Of a DNA stretch of 64,000 nt, positions 49,786 to 62,257 are shown one piece after another; the stretch's first letter is position 1, and each line of letters starts with the position of its first letter. Origin of the DNA: Talpa occidentalis (lineage: Eukaryota; Chordata; Mammalia; Eulipotyphla; Talpidae); contig NW_023601433.1 of assembly GCF_014898055.3 (NCBI RefSeq), positions 17,780,141 through 17,844,140 of the forward strand, in the 5' to 3' direction. The notes beneath the pieces were generated by a model. It ran no database searches. It saw only the letters and a list, made by a program, of their open reading frames with translations, and was not told where the DNA came from. Both the position numbers and the translations under genes were made by a program.

Positions 49786-52644
49786 GGGATAATGGAAAGG
49801 GGTCAAAATGGGAGGGAAGAGCATAAAGGACGGGGGAAAGAGTAACAGGTGCAAAGGTCGTAGGAGAACTACAGAGACTACAGCTGGAGGGAGAAATCAA
49901 GTATGTCCAAAAATTGACAATGATGTAAGAAAAAATGAAAATATTTCTAACAAGAGCAATTCTCTTTAAATTCCAGCATCTTAATATGAAGCCTAATCAC
50001 CTCAAATGCACAATAGTACCTGTACTGTATGGTTTTATGTGACCAAAGTTCAGCTAATATACCCTAAATCAAGATTCAAAAGGAGAATTTCAAAGCCTAA
50101 AATGCAAAATGTACTAGTGCAAGGACATAAAAATGAAAACTACTAATAGTGTATCCCAAACTGTCCTAATAAATGATGCTAATACCATAAGTGTTCAATA
50201 AAAATTCAAGAAAATCACATTAAATTTAAGTTACAAGTAATAGCACCCAGTAGTTCTTCTGCCCTAGACTGATCACACTTAATTTTCATGTACTATTTTA
50301 CAACGAAAATGTCAATTAACTAATATACTAAATTAAGCAATAAAATGAATCTTTCAATTCTCTGTGTTGGTACTAAACACAGCATCACCATTTAAATACC
50401 AAAATGAGTGCTACATTTTGAAACACGTTCTTCCCAAGAACCAAGAACATCACTTCATTATGCATTAGTATCGGACTGTCACATACTCCTTGTCAAGGTC
50501 AAAGAAAAAGGACCCAAATAAGGTCAACCCCTTTGTTCTACTTTTCCAAAATAATCAACAGTGGCATTCAACTTAGATAAAAGCAAACTATCATAATTAC
50601 ACAAAAACACAAAATATAATTGTAATTATATAATTTTACAAAGTATAGCCTTGCAACTTAAGCCTTACTATTCTTTATAATGAGACTCAGATAGCTGTGC
50701 ATACAGCACTAAATACAACAGCTTCAAACCCTGATAAGGAGCCAATGGATAGCAGGTACCAGACGAAACCAGACGAACTCACCACAGAAAAGGCTTCCGG
50801 CAACAGACTTCCCAACAGTCTTTCACACTGTGTTCCAACTTCCACGGCTTTTCTCCATTTGTAATCAATGTTTTCAAGCACATTTTTATGTACTTGAAAG
50901 ACTACAAAATTATCCTTCACAAACCATGAAATTAATATTGATTAACATTAATAACTTATCCTCATTCTAGCCAAAATTATTCAAAATCTTACTAGTAGAA
51001 CATTTGGACACCAGAAAGAACTGGTTATATGAGTTACCAGTTATATGACTACAGGTCAGAATCTCTCGGAAGACATCAAACAATTCAGATGCAAAGATTA
51101 AAATGAAAGACTAGCATTATCTAAATACATCAACCATCCTCATCTTAAATTTCTTTTTAAACACAATCATGCCTAAGAGTCAATTTTAAGAAAACTGTTT
51201 GCTGACATGTGAAGTCAGCCAGAGTATACCATACTCGGTGAAGTATTTTTCAAACAGACAAAAATTCAGCGAGGTTTACCACTGAACTTTCTCAGAAGAG
51301 CCTGGTGGCTTGGGGAGAGGCTGGAGATAGTGCCCGAGACAGTTAAGGCAACAGCAGTGGCTCCAGATACTGCCCACATTATTCTTACTGGCTTTTTCAG
51401 TTGCTAATACTGGTTAGAAACTTCTCTACTGTTTGGCAGTAGCTCTACTCTGAGACATAAGGGATCCTTGACACAGGACGGTAAATTAACAATTTAAAAT
51501 TTAATTGTGTATCTGTGGATCAGCAAGCAAGCTGACAGAGGAAAACAATTCTTTAAAACTCAACACATACATTAACTTTGCAAATAACCACTCTTTCAGA
51601 TTCCTATCTGAACTACCATGAATCAGTGCAACAGGGGACAGAAACGAGAAAACTTAAGTTTTTAATTAACACTTTTAATTTAGTACTTACAAATTGAAGA
51701 TCTTGGCAAAGTACACACAAGAGGAGGAGAAAGAACTAACTCTGAACTGGACAAAAAAGAATGTGAATTCAAGGTAATTTAGAGGGCATCAAGGAACAGG
51801 AATCTTTAAAAGCTTCTCAGGTAATTCTAAGACGCAGTCAAACTTGAGGAAATTGCCCTAAAACCTGTGTGTGGGTGATTGAATCCATCTATACTAAAAA
51901 TATCTGAACTGCAAAGTCCTGGGTGTGAGTGGAACCAAGTTAGAACTGCCCTGCAGACCCCCTCATGTGGCTCTCTCCTTAGATTTCTCAGTTGGCAATT
52001 AAAATACCTAACATTTTCTGTCCTAACTCAGAAGGGAGCACCAGCTTGAGCACCTAGGGTTGCTGATCTGACCCTCTTTACCAGTCAAAAGAGTAAAGGT
52101 AAACTAATGGGTGACAATTCAGGTAAATTTAAATGCTTTAGAAGTATTTCAAAATACCTAACTTAACCCCAAAATTAACACAGTGGAGACAAAAACTCGG
52201 ATTAGTGATTAAGGATAACTCACTTGTATTACAGTCCAGATTCAACAATCCCCTCAGATTGATATTGTCACAATGGTCTGTAGAGAATATTCTATAAATG
52301 TTAACTACAAGCCCCCTGCTCCCAAAAAGGTTAACACAACATGAAGTCATTTTAATAAAAATTCTGGAAAGGTTATTTATATAATCATTCTATTATTAAA
52401 CTCATGATTAACTCCAAATAATACGATCTGAGGCAATTCTATTTTCCCCCTTTCTCTGTACTTCCTATTTTTTTCTATTAACAAACTTTTTACTAACAAA
52501 GAGAAAGTAGTTCAAGGATCCATTTACTCCAACCTCATCTTGCAGAAATATGATATTTCAGAAATAAGTCATATAAAAAATTTTCTTCAGAGAACCAGGA
52601 ATGGGTAAAGTTAGATAGACCAAGAGTGATCACATTCTCCAAAA

Positions 52645-52951
52645 CAGTGCTGTCCACTTTAGTAGCCACTAACCTTATTTGCCACTAATGTGTGTGGCAA
52701 ATAGGCACATGAAATGTGGCTAAACTGAAATAAGCTATAAATGCAAAATACTGGATTTCAAAGATGCTGGCACCAAAAAGTTGTTATAAAATGCCTTATT
52801 AATTAATAGTTCTTAAAATATCAAATACATTGAAATATTTTGGATACACTAGGTTATATAGACTAAAACTAACTTAGCTTCATTTTAATTTTGCTACTAG
52901 AAAACTACATACGTATTGCATTTTCCTTTTCATTTCCATTGGACAGTGCTG
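52645..52951. mobile_element. Nonautonomous DNA transposon with terminal inverted repeats
   Basis: CAGTGCTGTCCA at 52645-52656 and TGGACAGTGCTG at 52940-52951 are exact inverses. The interior has the AAGTGGCTA-type phrases (GGCACATGAAATGTGGCTAA) of an old mammalian hAT-like element. No coding capacity. Confidence 0.8.
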
Positions 52952-53159
52952 CTTAAGAATCTTGTTACTCATGTACAGTCAGCAACAAGGACACCACTGG
53001 GATCTTGTTAAAAAGGCAAACCTTTGGCTCCACCCCTCTCCCCCACCCCAAATCACTGAACTATGTATTTTAACAAGATCCCAAGGTGGTTAGTATGCAT
53101 ACTCCAGTTTCAGAAGCACAGTCCCAAAAAAAGCACAGTCTCATTTCCCTTAAATCACA

Positions 53160-53340
53160 GTGACAACCCCAATATTCTTTTATCTACTTGTTTATTTGCT
53201 ACAATGTGTTAAGCACTGCTCTAGGCAGTAAGATACAGGGGGGTAAATTTGTTAAAAAAAAAAAAAAAGAAGTAAACTCATTCCCTGTTCTGGTGGAATT
53301 TTTTTTCCACAGAAGACAAGCAAACAAACTAAAATAAGGC
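53160..53340. mobile_element. L2-like remnant
   Basis: TTAAGCACTGCTCTAGGCAG followed by AAGACAAGCAAACAAACTAA resembles the typical L2-type sequence around GGCACTGTTCTAGGC. A poly-A/T tract interrupts it. Confidence 0.45.
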
Positions 53341-53939
53341 AACCCTGCTGTAACACTTGTTATAAACACAAATTTGCTTGCAGGCTTTTGAGATATCAGA
53401 AAACTGAACATAACACATATCTCCCACTTTCTTATGAGCAATTTCATCTGTGAAAACCACTAGTAGCATCCAGCTGAACAGGAACTTACGAAGAACACAA
53501 GCATACACACCTCAAACATCTATCATCTACTTCAGTTCATCGTATGAGTTATGTATGAGTCAAACCCATCCACAATGGTGTTACAACTTTCAGGTTATTT
53601 CATAACTCACAAACTACAGCCCTCCGTAAGTTAACTTCAGATCTATCAAGGCAAGTATCATGTACAATGGACTGTCAATATATTCCTTAACTATGTAATA
53701 ATATAACAATATTTACAGTATTTAAGTTCCTCTATTTTTAAAATGTGTCATTGACAGTGTTTTTTAATGCTTTGCCCCAGCCACATTTTTCCTAAGTCTT
53801 GTGGTGCAATTTTGCATAGGAAGGTGACTTCCAGGAACACGTCATGTTTCAGCAGAATGACTTCACATAAATGACATTAGGTCATTTTAAGTACAGAGCG
53901 TGAAGAGAGACAGACATGATAGTGACGGGTTATTTCAGA

Positions 53940-54400
53940 TTGATCAGGATGCAGGAGGGAAGGCCTCTATGACAGGGTGACATTTCAGCAGACATGTTAT
54001 TGAAGTGAGTATGCACCAGGAGGACACAGACAGATGGAACATCCCAGAAAGGAGCATAACTTCAAAACCTTGAAACAAGAACAAATTTCTTACAGTAGAG
54101 CCAGGATAAAGAGCAGTAGAAAAAAGGGGAAGGGTAGCAGGTGAAGAGTAGAAAGACAAAGACACTAAATTATATTGGGTCTTTTACAGGCCATGGTTAA
54201 GTAAAGAATCACTGGAGGGTTTTGAGCATGAGAGTGATGTTAGCTGGCATTTTAACTGGATCACTCGTGGCTACTGTATGTTGAATACTGAGCCAAAACT
54301 GAAGCAAGAAAGGAAGCAGACACCATTTGGAAGGCTACTGCAAAGTCTGGACAAGGGCTGGCACACTGTTGGCACAGTGCTGTATTCTAAGTACTATGAA
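53940..54400. mobile_element. L2-like remnant
   Basis: GGGTTTTGAGCATGAGAGTG followed by TTTTAACTGGATCACTCGTG is typical of L2-type repeats, and the preceding sequence agrees with it. Confidence 0.5.
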
Positions 54401-56664
54401 GTAGTTATACCTGGATTAATTTGAAGGTATTCTGTATAGCAAAGAGACTTGCCTTCCAGTTTCAACAGGAGAATGTTAAATACTTTAATTTTCACCAGTG
54501 AAATAGGAATAATTTTAATCAGCCTATTTCAAAGTGTTGTAATGGAATCAGATGAGAAATAATGTAAAGAGGCTATGAAAATTATGAAGTGTAACAGGAT
54601 ATACTTTCAAGCCCTAAATAATTGGTTTGGAAGTGATTAGATTGCCAAATAGTATCCCAGTACTTAGTATACAGTCCCCAAAGCAGAATTCAGTTACAGA
54701 TGCGGTCCCAACTACGGAAGCCTCATAAAAATGCCCCAGTTCATTGTTACCGTCACTGTTGACAGCATAACAAAATGATACACTACCTACACTAAAATCA
54801 AGCTGCACAAGAATAAGACAATAGACAGATACTTAACAGAAACAACCTAGAATACAGACTTCCTATAAAATTTAAACAGAAAATCCTAAGTATTTTACAC
54901 CCAGAACTTTAAATACATTTTGCACAACTAAAAAATTTAACTGACTTAAAGGACCAAAGTGAACATTCCAATAATCTGATTGTGAAGTTATTATCCCATC
55001 ATAAATATATAACCATCTTTACAGATGACAGCAATGTTAAAATGCGATCACAAGATAAATGATGCAGTAAGTGTTCAAATAAAACCCCAAGTACTTAGAG
55101 CATAGGTATTTTCTAAAATTAAGTAAAATACCACTGAAGAGTTGAAATTATAAGACTGCTAATCTGCCAAACTTATTCTATTTCTCCTGAAATGGAATAA
55201 ATGTTTCCTGTGGTCTTTTTTAACTTCCTATAGATACCCAATAAAAACATAACTTGCCTAGTTTCCATCTTACTATAAAGTACAGGTCAATAAAATAGGT
55301 AGTAATCTATAATTCGACAGGGGGAAAAAAAAAAAAAAAAACTTAACATTAGGCAGTGGTATTGAAATCGAACTATTAGCAAACTTTTGATCCTGTATGA
55401 AATTTTCAAATTTCTTTGAAAACTACTTTCAACAGGAGCACTTAACTTTAGATAAATGACTCCTTAAGTCAAATGTAGGCAGATTTTCACATTAAAACTT
55501 TTGAAAACACTATCTGACAATGTGATAACTTAGTCTAGAACTATATTGTATCATATATAGTTGTATCAGTGTCAATGTCCTAGTTTTGATATTGTACTAT
55601 AATTAGGTAAGATGTAACCATTAGGGCAAGTTGGGTGAAAATTTTTGAGAATAGAAGCCAAATCATCTTAATACTAATTTGTGCATCCACCAAATACTGT
55701 TTCAATGTGCCTAAATGTTTCAGGTCTGACAGTGTATACGCTATACCTCAGTAGACTAAACTTTCCCTCATTTGTGAAACTGAAAAGGGATATTATCCCA
55801 GTCTACCTACTTTCTGAGGTCAACATGAGGATCAAATAAGACTGTTCGTTTTTTATAGTACTTTCTAACATTACAAATGCAAAGCATATCCTCATTTTAC
55901 TCAAACCTGAGTTATCTGAATCAAACCATAGATAGAGCACTGTTGCACAAGTATCAGTCTGTATTATCCTATATTCAACTATTACTAACATTATTTAAAA
56001 ACTACGAAAATACCAATTATCCCAAAATGGTGATGACTGAACAGTTCCTTCAAATTCATAGTAATTTTGTTTGGAAATCAGGTAAAAAAAGATTTCCGAA
56101 TTACTTCAGACAAGGCAAAATGAAAAAAATAAGATAAAAAACTTTCACTATAAACCTTAAAATCTTTAAAAACAATGAGGACCTTTCCATTAAGGACAAT
56201 TTTCTTCTAGACTCAAAAGATATTTACTCAAAAGCTATAAAGGTCCACTAAGTCCAACAAATCAAGGATTTTTTTTTTTTCAGTTAACCAATTAAGCTCT
56301 CTCTCCAAAAAAGATGTTTCTAATAAGTATTCCAAATATGTCTTATAACAAGTTTCTCACAGATAATTCTGAAAAGAGAAAAATGGCACAACCCTCAAGA
56401 GGCTGAAATTTTGTGGAGCAGTTTTACAGAATAAAGTAAAAATACCTTTCATTCCTAAACACATGTGCCCAATTGACATGTGGAACAAGGGAGTTACAGC
56501 GACACTGAACAGTTAGCTGAAGTCCAAGAATAAAACTTCTGACTCCCCCAAAACTGAGTAACATTAACAGCCATTAACACATATTTTCTATGTTAGACTG
56601 TATTCTTAAGTACAAGCTAAAGAAAACAAAATGTTAAGAAAAATCATGGGAAAATACATTTATA

Positions 56665-56953
56665 GGGCCTCCCTGGTGGCTCAAGGGGTTAAGACACAAC
56701 CTATGAAGCTATCCGTAGTCACTGCTGCATGAGTTTGATCCCCTGGCGCAGCAGACCTCTCCTGTCTCGTCCATTGCTCCCCTCAGCAGTATATTTCAGT
56801 CAGTCTGCCTGTTCTGTTCCCCACTGTCTCTGGGGAAGTCTCTCACCGCCCGCCCCCGCCCCCCACACCTCTGGCCTGTACCCCAGTTCTTGTACGCATA
56901 AACAGATAAATCTTAAAAAAAAAAAGCAATGTAAAAAAAATTTAAAAAGAAAA
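56665..56953 (+). mobile_element. tRNA-derived SINE, older type; the only copy in the 5' part of intron 3
   Basis: GGGCCTCCCTGGTGGCTCAA head with AACCTATGAAGC; the B-box region is shortened. 15-bp duplication GAAAATACATTTATA at 56650-56664 and 56954-56968. The A tail is interrupted by GCAATGT. Confidence 0.9.
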
Positions 56954-57033
56954 GAAAATACATTTATAGTATTGTACTATCAATATATTTGAAACAGTAT
57001 GCTTACTTTGTCTGTTTACAAGAAAACTGGCCT

Positions 57034-57081
57034 AAGTGGACCCAGACAATTCAAACTTGTGTTGTTTAAGGGTCAACTGTA
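57034..57081 (-). mobile_element. Tigger-like DNA transposon end, short fragment
   Basis: Reverse complement of TACAGTTGACCCTTAAACAA with a following AAGTTTGAATTGTCTGGGTC resembles the end of a Tigger-type element. Only about 48 bp. Confidence 0.4.
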
Positions 57082-60000
57082 CTAACATCGCTCTTAAGTT
57101 TCTTGCTAAAATTACAACTTAGAACCAGTTTTCAAGACAACTAATTTTAACCAAATGGAAAGCATTTTAAAATTCCATTAAAAAAAAAAAAATTCAACCT
57201 GTATTGACTGTATATGCTTCTGACATTCAGATGTCAGCTATATCTTGCAAAACACATATCAGCTATAAAAAATAAAGCTAATGATTATACCTCAAGATTG
57301 TGACTTAAAAATTTTTAAACAAATGATTGTTTTACACAGATCACAGATTAAATAAAAACAATTTATTTCATCAAGTTAAAGAACCTATTCTGTAAGTTAG
57401 ATTCTCACATAACTTCCCATGATTTGTAATAGTCTACATTTCCCTTAACAAATCCTAAGGGATATCTCTAATTTTATGTACTCACTATATTGAGGCATGT
57501 CCAGCTAAAGAGGGACAATCCTTCTCAATCCTTTCCTTACATTTTATAGCATATGAAGACCTTTTATACATTACTTCTGAACTGGCACTTTCATGGAAAT
57601 CCAAGGTAGCATGAAAGGAAATCAATTATTGAAAAAAAAAAAAAAAATGCCAGCTTTTTGGACAGATGCCAGTAATGCCCAATCTTGAAAAATACAAATC
57701 TTACAAATACTCCATTTGCTTAACTTGCTTTGTAAAATGCAAGTTACAAATTACAGCACATAGGCTATTAAATTATTAGATATTTTCGATCTAAATTTCT
57801 AAAAAAAAAAGTTAAATTAGTTCAATAAATATAGCATCCTGTTCTTAGATTGTTACTTATATTGTACATGTTAAGAACACATACATTCCAACTCGCCTGC
57901 ATTTAACTTTGGATAATAGTTCTGATTTTATATATATGAGTACTTTCTATATCTTAATTCCTACTGAAGAAAAATCTACTGGAATACGTAAGTCTCTACA
58001 TGCACTTTAAAAAGCTTAGCATTAAACACATATTAGCAATAAAAGAAAACACCTGGGTCAAGTATTAAAGAATGAAAGAACCACTATGTCACACAAAAGA
58101 CGGAATTATATCAAAGATGCACACAGGACTCTAGAATGGAGAGCTCATATTTCATGGTATTGCATTCTCACATAATATAAAGGATAAGACAGACAGGTAT
58201 ATTAGATTTGGAACAGAACTGGAGTTATTACGTTCACAGTAGTTAAAAGGTACCAATGGAAGGCAAGCAAGTAATTAAGAAGCAAATTTTAAAGTGTGGT
58301 TGTAACTTAAATGATTCTGAATACAAAGTTTCTTACTAGTGGAACTAAGGCGGCATCAGCAGGCACATACAAAGAGGAAAACAAAAGCCAACATGAGGGA
58401 TCTAGAGTTCTCACAGAAATAAAATTAAAATCAAAATGAAGAAAAAAGGAATACAGAAAAAGTGAGCAGTTAAACACCACTAGCTTTCAAGAGTAACACC
58501 TTTAAGAATAGCTTTAAAAACCAGGATCACATCTTCTATCTTTACTTCCAGGAACACCACACAATTGCTGACCCAGTGGACGCCCAATGTTTGTTGAATG
58601 AATTAGCAAAGGATTATTCCTGAGATCATTTCACCTGCAAAAGAATTTACCCAGCATGGTTCACCGTAAATATATGAAAGCATTTATTTACAGAAGGAAA
58701 TCCTAGAGCACCAAAACTGAATTCTTTCTCAATTTGCAGATACAGTTTAACTTAGTAAGCACTAAAAGAGAACCTGAGATACTAATGAATGAGGGGAGAT
58801 GCGGAGCTACATCGTATTTTGTCACAATCACCAAAGTTTTAAAAATAGAGTACAAAAATAAGAGCTAACACTTGACAAACACAATAGAAGCGTGCTCAGT
58901 AACATTGTAACACTATGGAAAATTTACCCACAAAATTGCAATCAATAATTAAAATAATCTTGCTGCCAAAGAACTTCTAACACTTTCATAATCATACCCA
59001 CCTGCTACTGTGACTCACAAAAATGTTTTCTCTGCACAAGCATAAAGCTACAACTATGTTCAACAGAGAACTCTATTCCTCCCATGCACTAAATCAAGTA
59101 AATCATTCCAACTCAATGCAATCGTCTGACCATTAATTTCCTCAACCAAGTAGTTTTATAGAAGCCAATGTTTAATTATCTGATCAAATAAGTAATGCTG
59201 ATTTCTATCCTACAAGGCCACAGAGAGGACCATAAGATGAAGGGTATTTTTTTAAAGTTTAAGTAAAGTACTGAGAAGCTAGTTGACATTCAGAGGCAGA
59301 AAGTCACAGGGTTCTCTCTCGAGTTTCCTCAGAAGCTCATCAAAGTGCAATTAATATTAAATATTTTATCCCAAATGTTATCTATAAGATCTCACAGTGC
59401 AAACAATACCGATGTCTTAATTTTATTCCCCAATGCATGCTGTAGACAAAAAAATCTAGTATTTTGGTAAACTTGGGACGATTAGTGTTAGAAAATAGTT
59501 GAGTTTATTTACTTTGTGTCAGCCTCGTGCCAAAGAGCTTGAAGGATTACATTAATACACAAAGCAAATGAGGCTATTAAAAAGTCAAATATTTAAATGA
59601 ACACAGTAGTTACATTAATGAAAGCCTACAGAATATGGAAATTAAAATTTTAAATGTTCACAACAGTAACCCAAAAGGAATTACAAATGGTTCTGTAACC
59701 TGTGAACTGTATCAATAACTCTACTAAGTTTTTAAACTCATTTTTACCATTAGGAAATACATGAAAGCTTTAAGTTATTCAAACACAATAAAGATCTCAA
59801 AATAAATCAAGTCAAACAAATGGAATCTACTTGAAAATGTTAACTATCTTTCTTGGGAGAAAAAAAAAAAGAAGTCCAGTATTTCTCTTATTCTTAATAA
59901 GGCATGTGGCAGACTATATTCATAAATACATTCTCTATGGTCAGCTACCTGACTCCAATTTTAGATGCTCAAGTCAGCACCTTATTTGTACAGCAACTTG

Positions 60001-60178
60001 TTTAGTAATGAAATGAATGGATAGAAATAAAATATTGATGACCTAACCACATGGTCAAATCCCCAAACTGGAAATACTACCAACACCTATTGTTTTATAT
60101 ACAGATCTTGATTAAAAACAAACATATTATGTAAATAAACAAAATGTGAACATTTCAACAACAAAAAAAGCTACTCAC

Positions 60179-60374
60179 CACCATCCCTCTCTCTAATTCT
60201 GTGAATATGCACATTTTTGGCCTTATTGTGACCTGTGCTGTCACTATATTTGTTCTCAGGACTATCAGATCTCCGCAACATTTTATTTGGTGGTGAAGGA
60301 TCTGCGGCGTCTCGCATTTTTTCATGTCTGTGATCACCACTACTGGGGTGACTCTTCGATGAATACTTAAGTGC
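60179..60374 (-). CDS. WAC: WAC exon 3 (residues 27-91 and one base of codon 92)
   Basis: 196 nt from the acceptor TCTTGCAG|GCACTT to the donor GGTG|GTGAGT. It encodes [20 protein letters not shown] and continues through [18 protein letters not shown] to RERDGG. The segment is hydrophilic, low in complexity and rich in Ser, Arg, Lys and His, as expected for the disordered N-terminus of WAC. Against the human protein as I remember it there are about four replacements (Ala50, Asn76, Ile83, Ile86). The acceptor is unusual: a run of seven G separates the seven-T tract from the TGATGTCTTGCAG end. Confidence 0.94.
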
Positions 60375-61871
60375 CTGCAAGACATCACCCCCCCAAAAAA
60401 ACAGAAGAAGAATTGAAACTTAAAAGTTCAATTACTTTTATCATAACTAAGGATGTATTGATTTTATTAAGTTTATAAATTTATATCAACAAAATTAAAA
60501 TTTCCATTTTCAATTATTCCTTTAAGTTATTCAGACACGAGCTAAAGGACTAATAATCATCATAAAGCTCCAGATACAAATGACATGTTTAAAATGGGGG
60601 AAAAAAATCTCCAGTAAGTACCTTAAAAAAAAAAAAAAAAAACCAAGAAATTAAACACCTTTGTACATTAATTCCTCGATAAGTTTTTCTGGAAATTAAA
60701 AAGTTTAAAGACAAGTAGAGAAACTAAATACTACATAATGTATTTTCACTGTACAAATGACACACAGACACAAGCATAAATAACAACAATCATGTTTCAA
60801 ACCTACAAAACCAAAGTGTCAGTTTCACCAATTCTTTGATATTTAATAAAGCGTTTCATATTTAACTATTCTTGCAGATGTGTAAAACAATTTTAAGGCA
60901 TAATGGTCTATACATCTAACATTATGGAATTCTCTCAAAAAATGGTTTAGTTATTGTAACATATATTTAAGACAACCATGATATAGCAGTCTCTTATAAT
61001 GTGTAATTCTGTTTTAAAGGGGCAGACTCAATAGGATTGAATCGCTTTCATATCCACATGTAGGGAACAAAGTCTTACACATCGGGGGAGTTAGGGTTTT
61101 AACTTCTGCTTTAACTCAGCAAGCTAGTAACAACAATCAGCTCTAACAATCAGCTCAACAATCAGCCTTTAAGTGATCTAATGTAACAACTAATTACTTT
61201 TCGTGTCATCTCAGTTAGCAAACATTTATGATTTTCCCCCTGAAAACAGGACCCACTTCCATCATCATATTTTTTACAACTGCAAACTACAGTAATCAAA
61301 ATGATTGCGGTAGAGCCATATCCATTAAAATGAGCTCTCCAGGTATCCGAAGACTTCAATTCTTGCAGAAACAAAAGCACCTTCACGAAGGCAATTGCTT
61401 ACACCAAAAAAATAATTAAAATGTTGAGGAGAGGTGGCTGAAAACACATTTAAAAGTTGCCAATCAATTAGCTGTTTCTCCCCAGCCCCTTCCTCTAACG
61501 TTAGTATTTTTTACGTTAACTTTTAGCCTCCCAGAACAATTACTACGGTTCAGAAGTCACCTAGCACCTCATCCCAACGAGTCCTGAGACCCAAATAATC
61601 GAGTCAGGTCCGTCTTGGCGGAGAATTTTTTTTTTTTTCCCTTTTCCTAAAAAGAAGCCCGGGCTTGGCGCAGCCACCCGTCAAAACGAGTCACTGGACA
61701 CCGCCGGCGAGCGCGACCCGAGCCACACGCCGCCCCGGGGGCCCGCGGGCCCGGCCCGGAGCTGTGGCCCCGAAGGGCCTGCAGCGGCTCGCGAAGCCTG
61801 CGCTCGAGTAGCAGCAGCAGTTCCTCCCTCCCCTCCGCCCGTCACTCCCCCGCCGCGGCCGCGGCCGGTAC
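60375..61871 (-). other. WAC: WAC intron 2
   Basis: A 1.5-kb intron, AT-rich up to about 61640 and then entering the CpG island. It carries a short triplicated motif (AACAATCAGCT-like) at 61131-61165. No transposable element that I recognise. Confidence 0.85.
61131..61165. repeat. Triplicated short motif
   Basis: AACAATCAGC occurs three times within 35 bp with small spacers. Confidence 0.85.
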
Positions 61872-61908
61872 CTGGTAAGGCTGCGAGTCCCCCCTCCGGT
61901 CGTGACAG
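61872..61908 (-). CDS. WAC: WAC exon 2 (residues 14-26)
   Basis: A 37-nt micro-exon after the acceptor TTTTTCAG. Its first C completes Gly14, then it encodes CHDRRGDSQPYQ and ends on a codon boundary at CAG|GTACCG. The reading joins exon 1 to exon 3 exactly as in WAC. The donor departs from GTRAGT at positions +4 to +6, so it is weak. Skipping the exon (37 nt) would shift the frame. It lies inside the CpG island, 349 nt downstream of exon 1. Confidence 0.92.
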
Positions 61909-62257
61909 CTGAAAAACAGGAAGAGACGGCGACATAAGGCACCTCGGGGGGAGGAGGAGCGCGCGCCCCCGGCCCTCCCGCGGGGGCCCCTCCACCCGCG
62001 CGGGCGGCGGCGCCCCGAGCACACGGCCCGGGCGGCCCGAGGGCGCCGCGGCCCGAGGCCGGCCCCGCGCCCGCGCCCGCCCCGCCCGCGCCCGGCCTCG
62101 CCGCCCGCGCGGCCTCGACGCCTCCCCGGCCCGATCGGGATCGGGGTTAACAACAAAAATGGCGGCCCGGCCAGCGCCAGATAAGGAGGAACGGCCCCCC
62201 CGCCGCCGCCCCCCGCCCCCGCGCGGCGGCCCGGCCCGAAACGAAAAGACGATTTAC
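61909..62257 (-). other. WAC: WAC intron 1
   Basis: 349 nt, extremely GC-rich, from the donor GG|GTAAAT to the acceptor TTTTTCAG. It contains the YY1-type site at 62156. Short CpG-island introns of this kind often carry regulatory elements; that is inference. Confidence 0.88.
62156..62166 (+). promoter_or_regulatory. YY1-type site in WAC intron 1
   Basis: AAAATGGCGGC matches the extended YY1 consensus. It lies about 90 nt downstream of the exon 1 donor, on the strand opposite WAC. YY1 sites commonly sit just downstream of TATA-less start sites. Function is inferred. Confidence 0.5.

Larger units (their letters stand above)
20380..60178 (-). other. WAC: WAC intron 3 (39.8 kb)
   Basis: The long intron of the gene. 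Its downstream part (20.4-42.5 kb) carries 12 SINEs, three L1 pieces, MER5A-like elements and an ancient repeat at 37.6-38.75 kb. Stretches with nothing recognised: 20380-20990, 22870-24650, 24830-25425, 25940-26880, 28131-28430, 29875-30430, 32488-33490, 33857-34530, 34990-35570, 35877-36588, 36896-37590, 38750-39630, 39840-40405, 42463-42860, 43830-49340, 50000-52640, 54400-56645 and 56969-60178 (apart from the short Tigger-like piece at 57034). The upstream part carries one SINE only. Confidence 0.75.

Noticed and set aside
2704..56750. tRNA genes at the SINE heads
   Set aside because: The A and B boxes are present because the SINEs are tRNA-derived, but the cloverleaf is degraded and target duplications with A tails show they are retroposons.
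1596..56992. Many 60-120 codon open frames with the recurring peptides SPVAQRLSAGLRSCPQPLQ or GERIHQSQSGEQSRQKD
   Set aside because: All fall inside the SINE copies and are translations of the repeat in its various frames.
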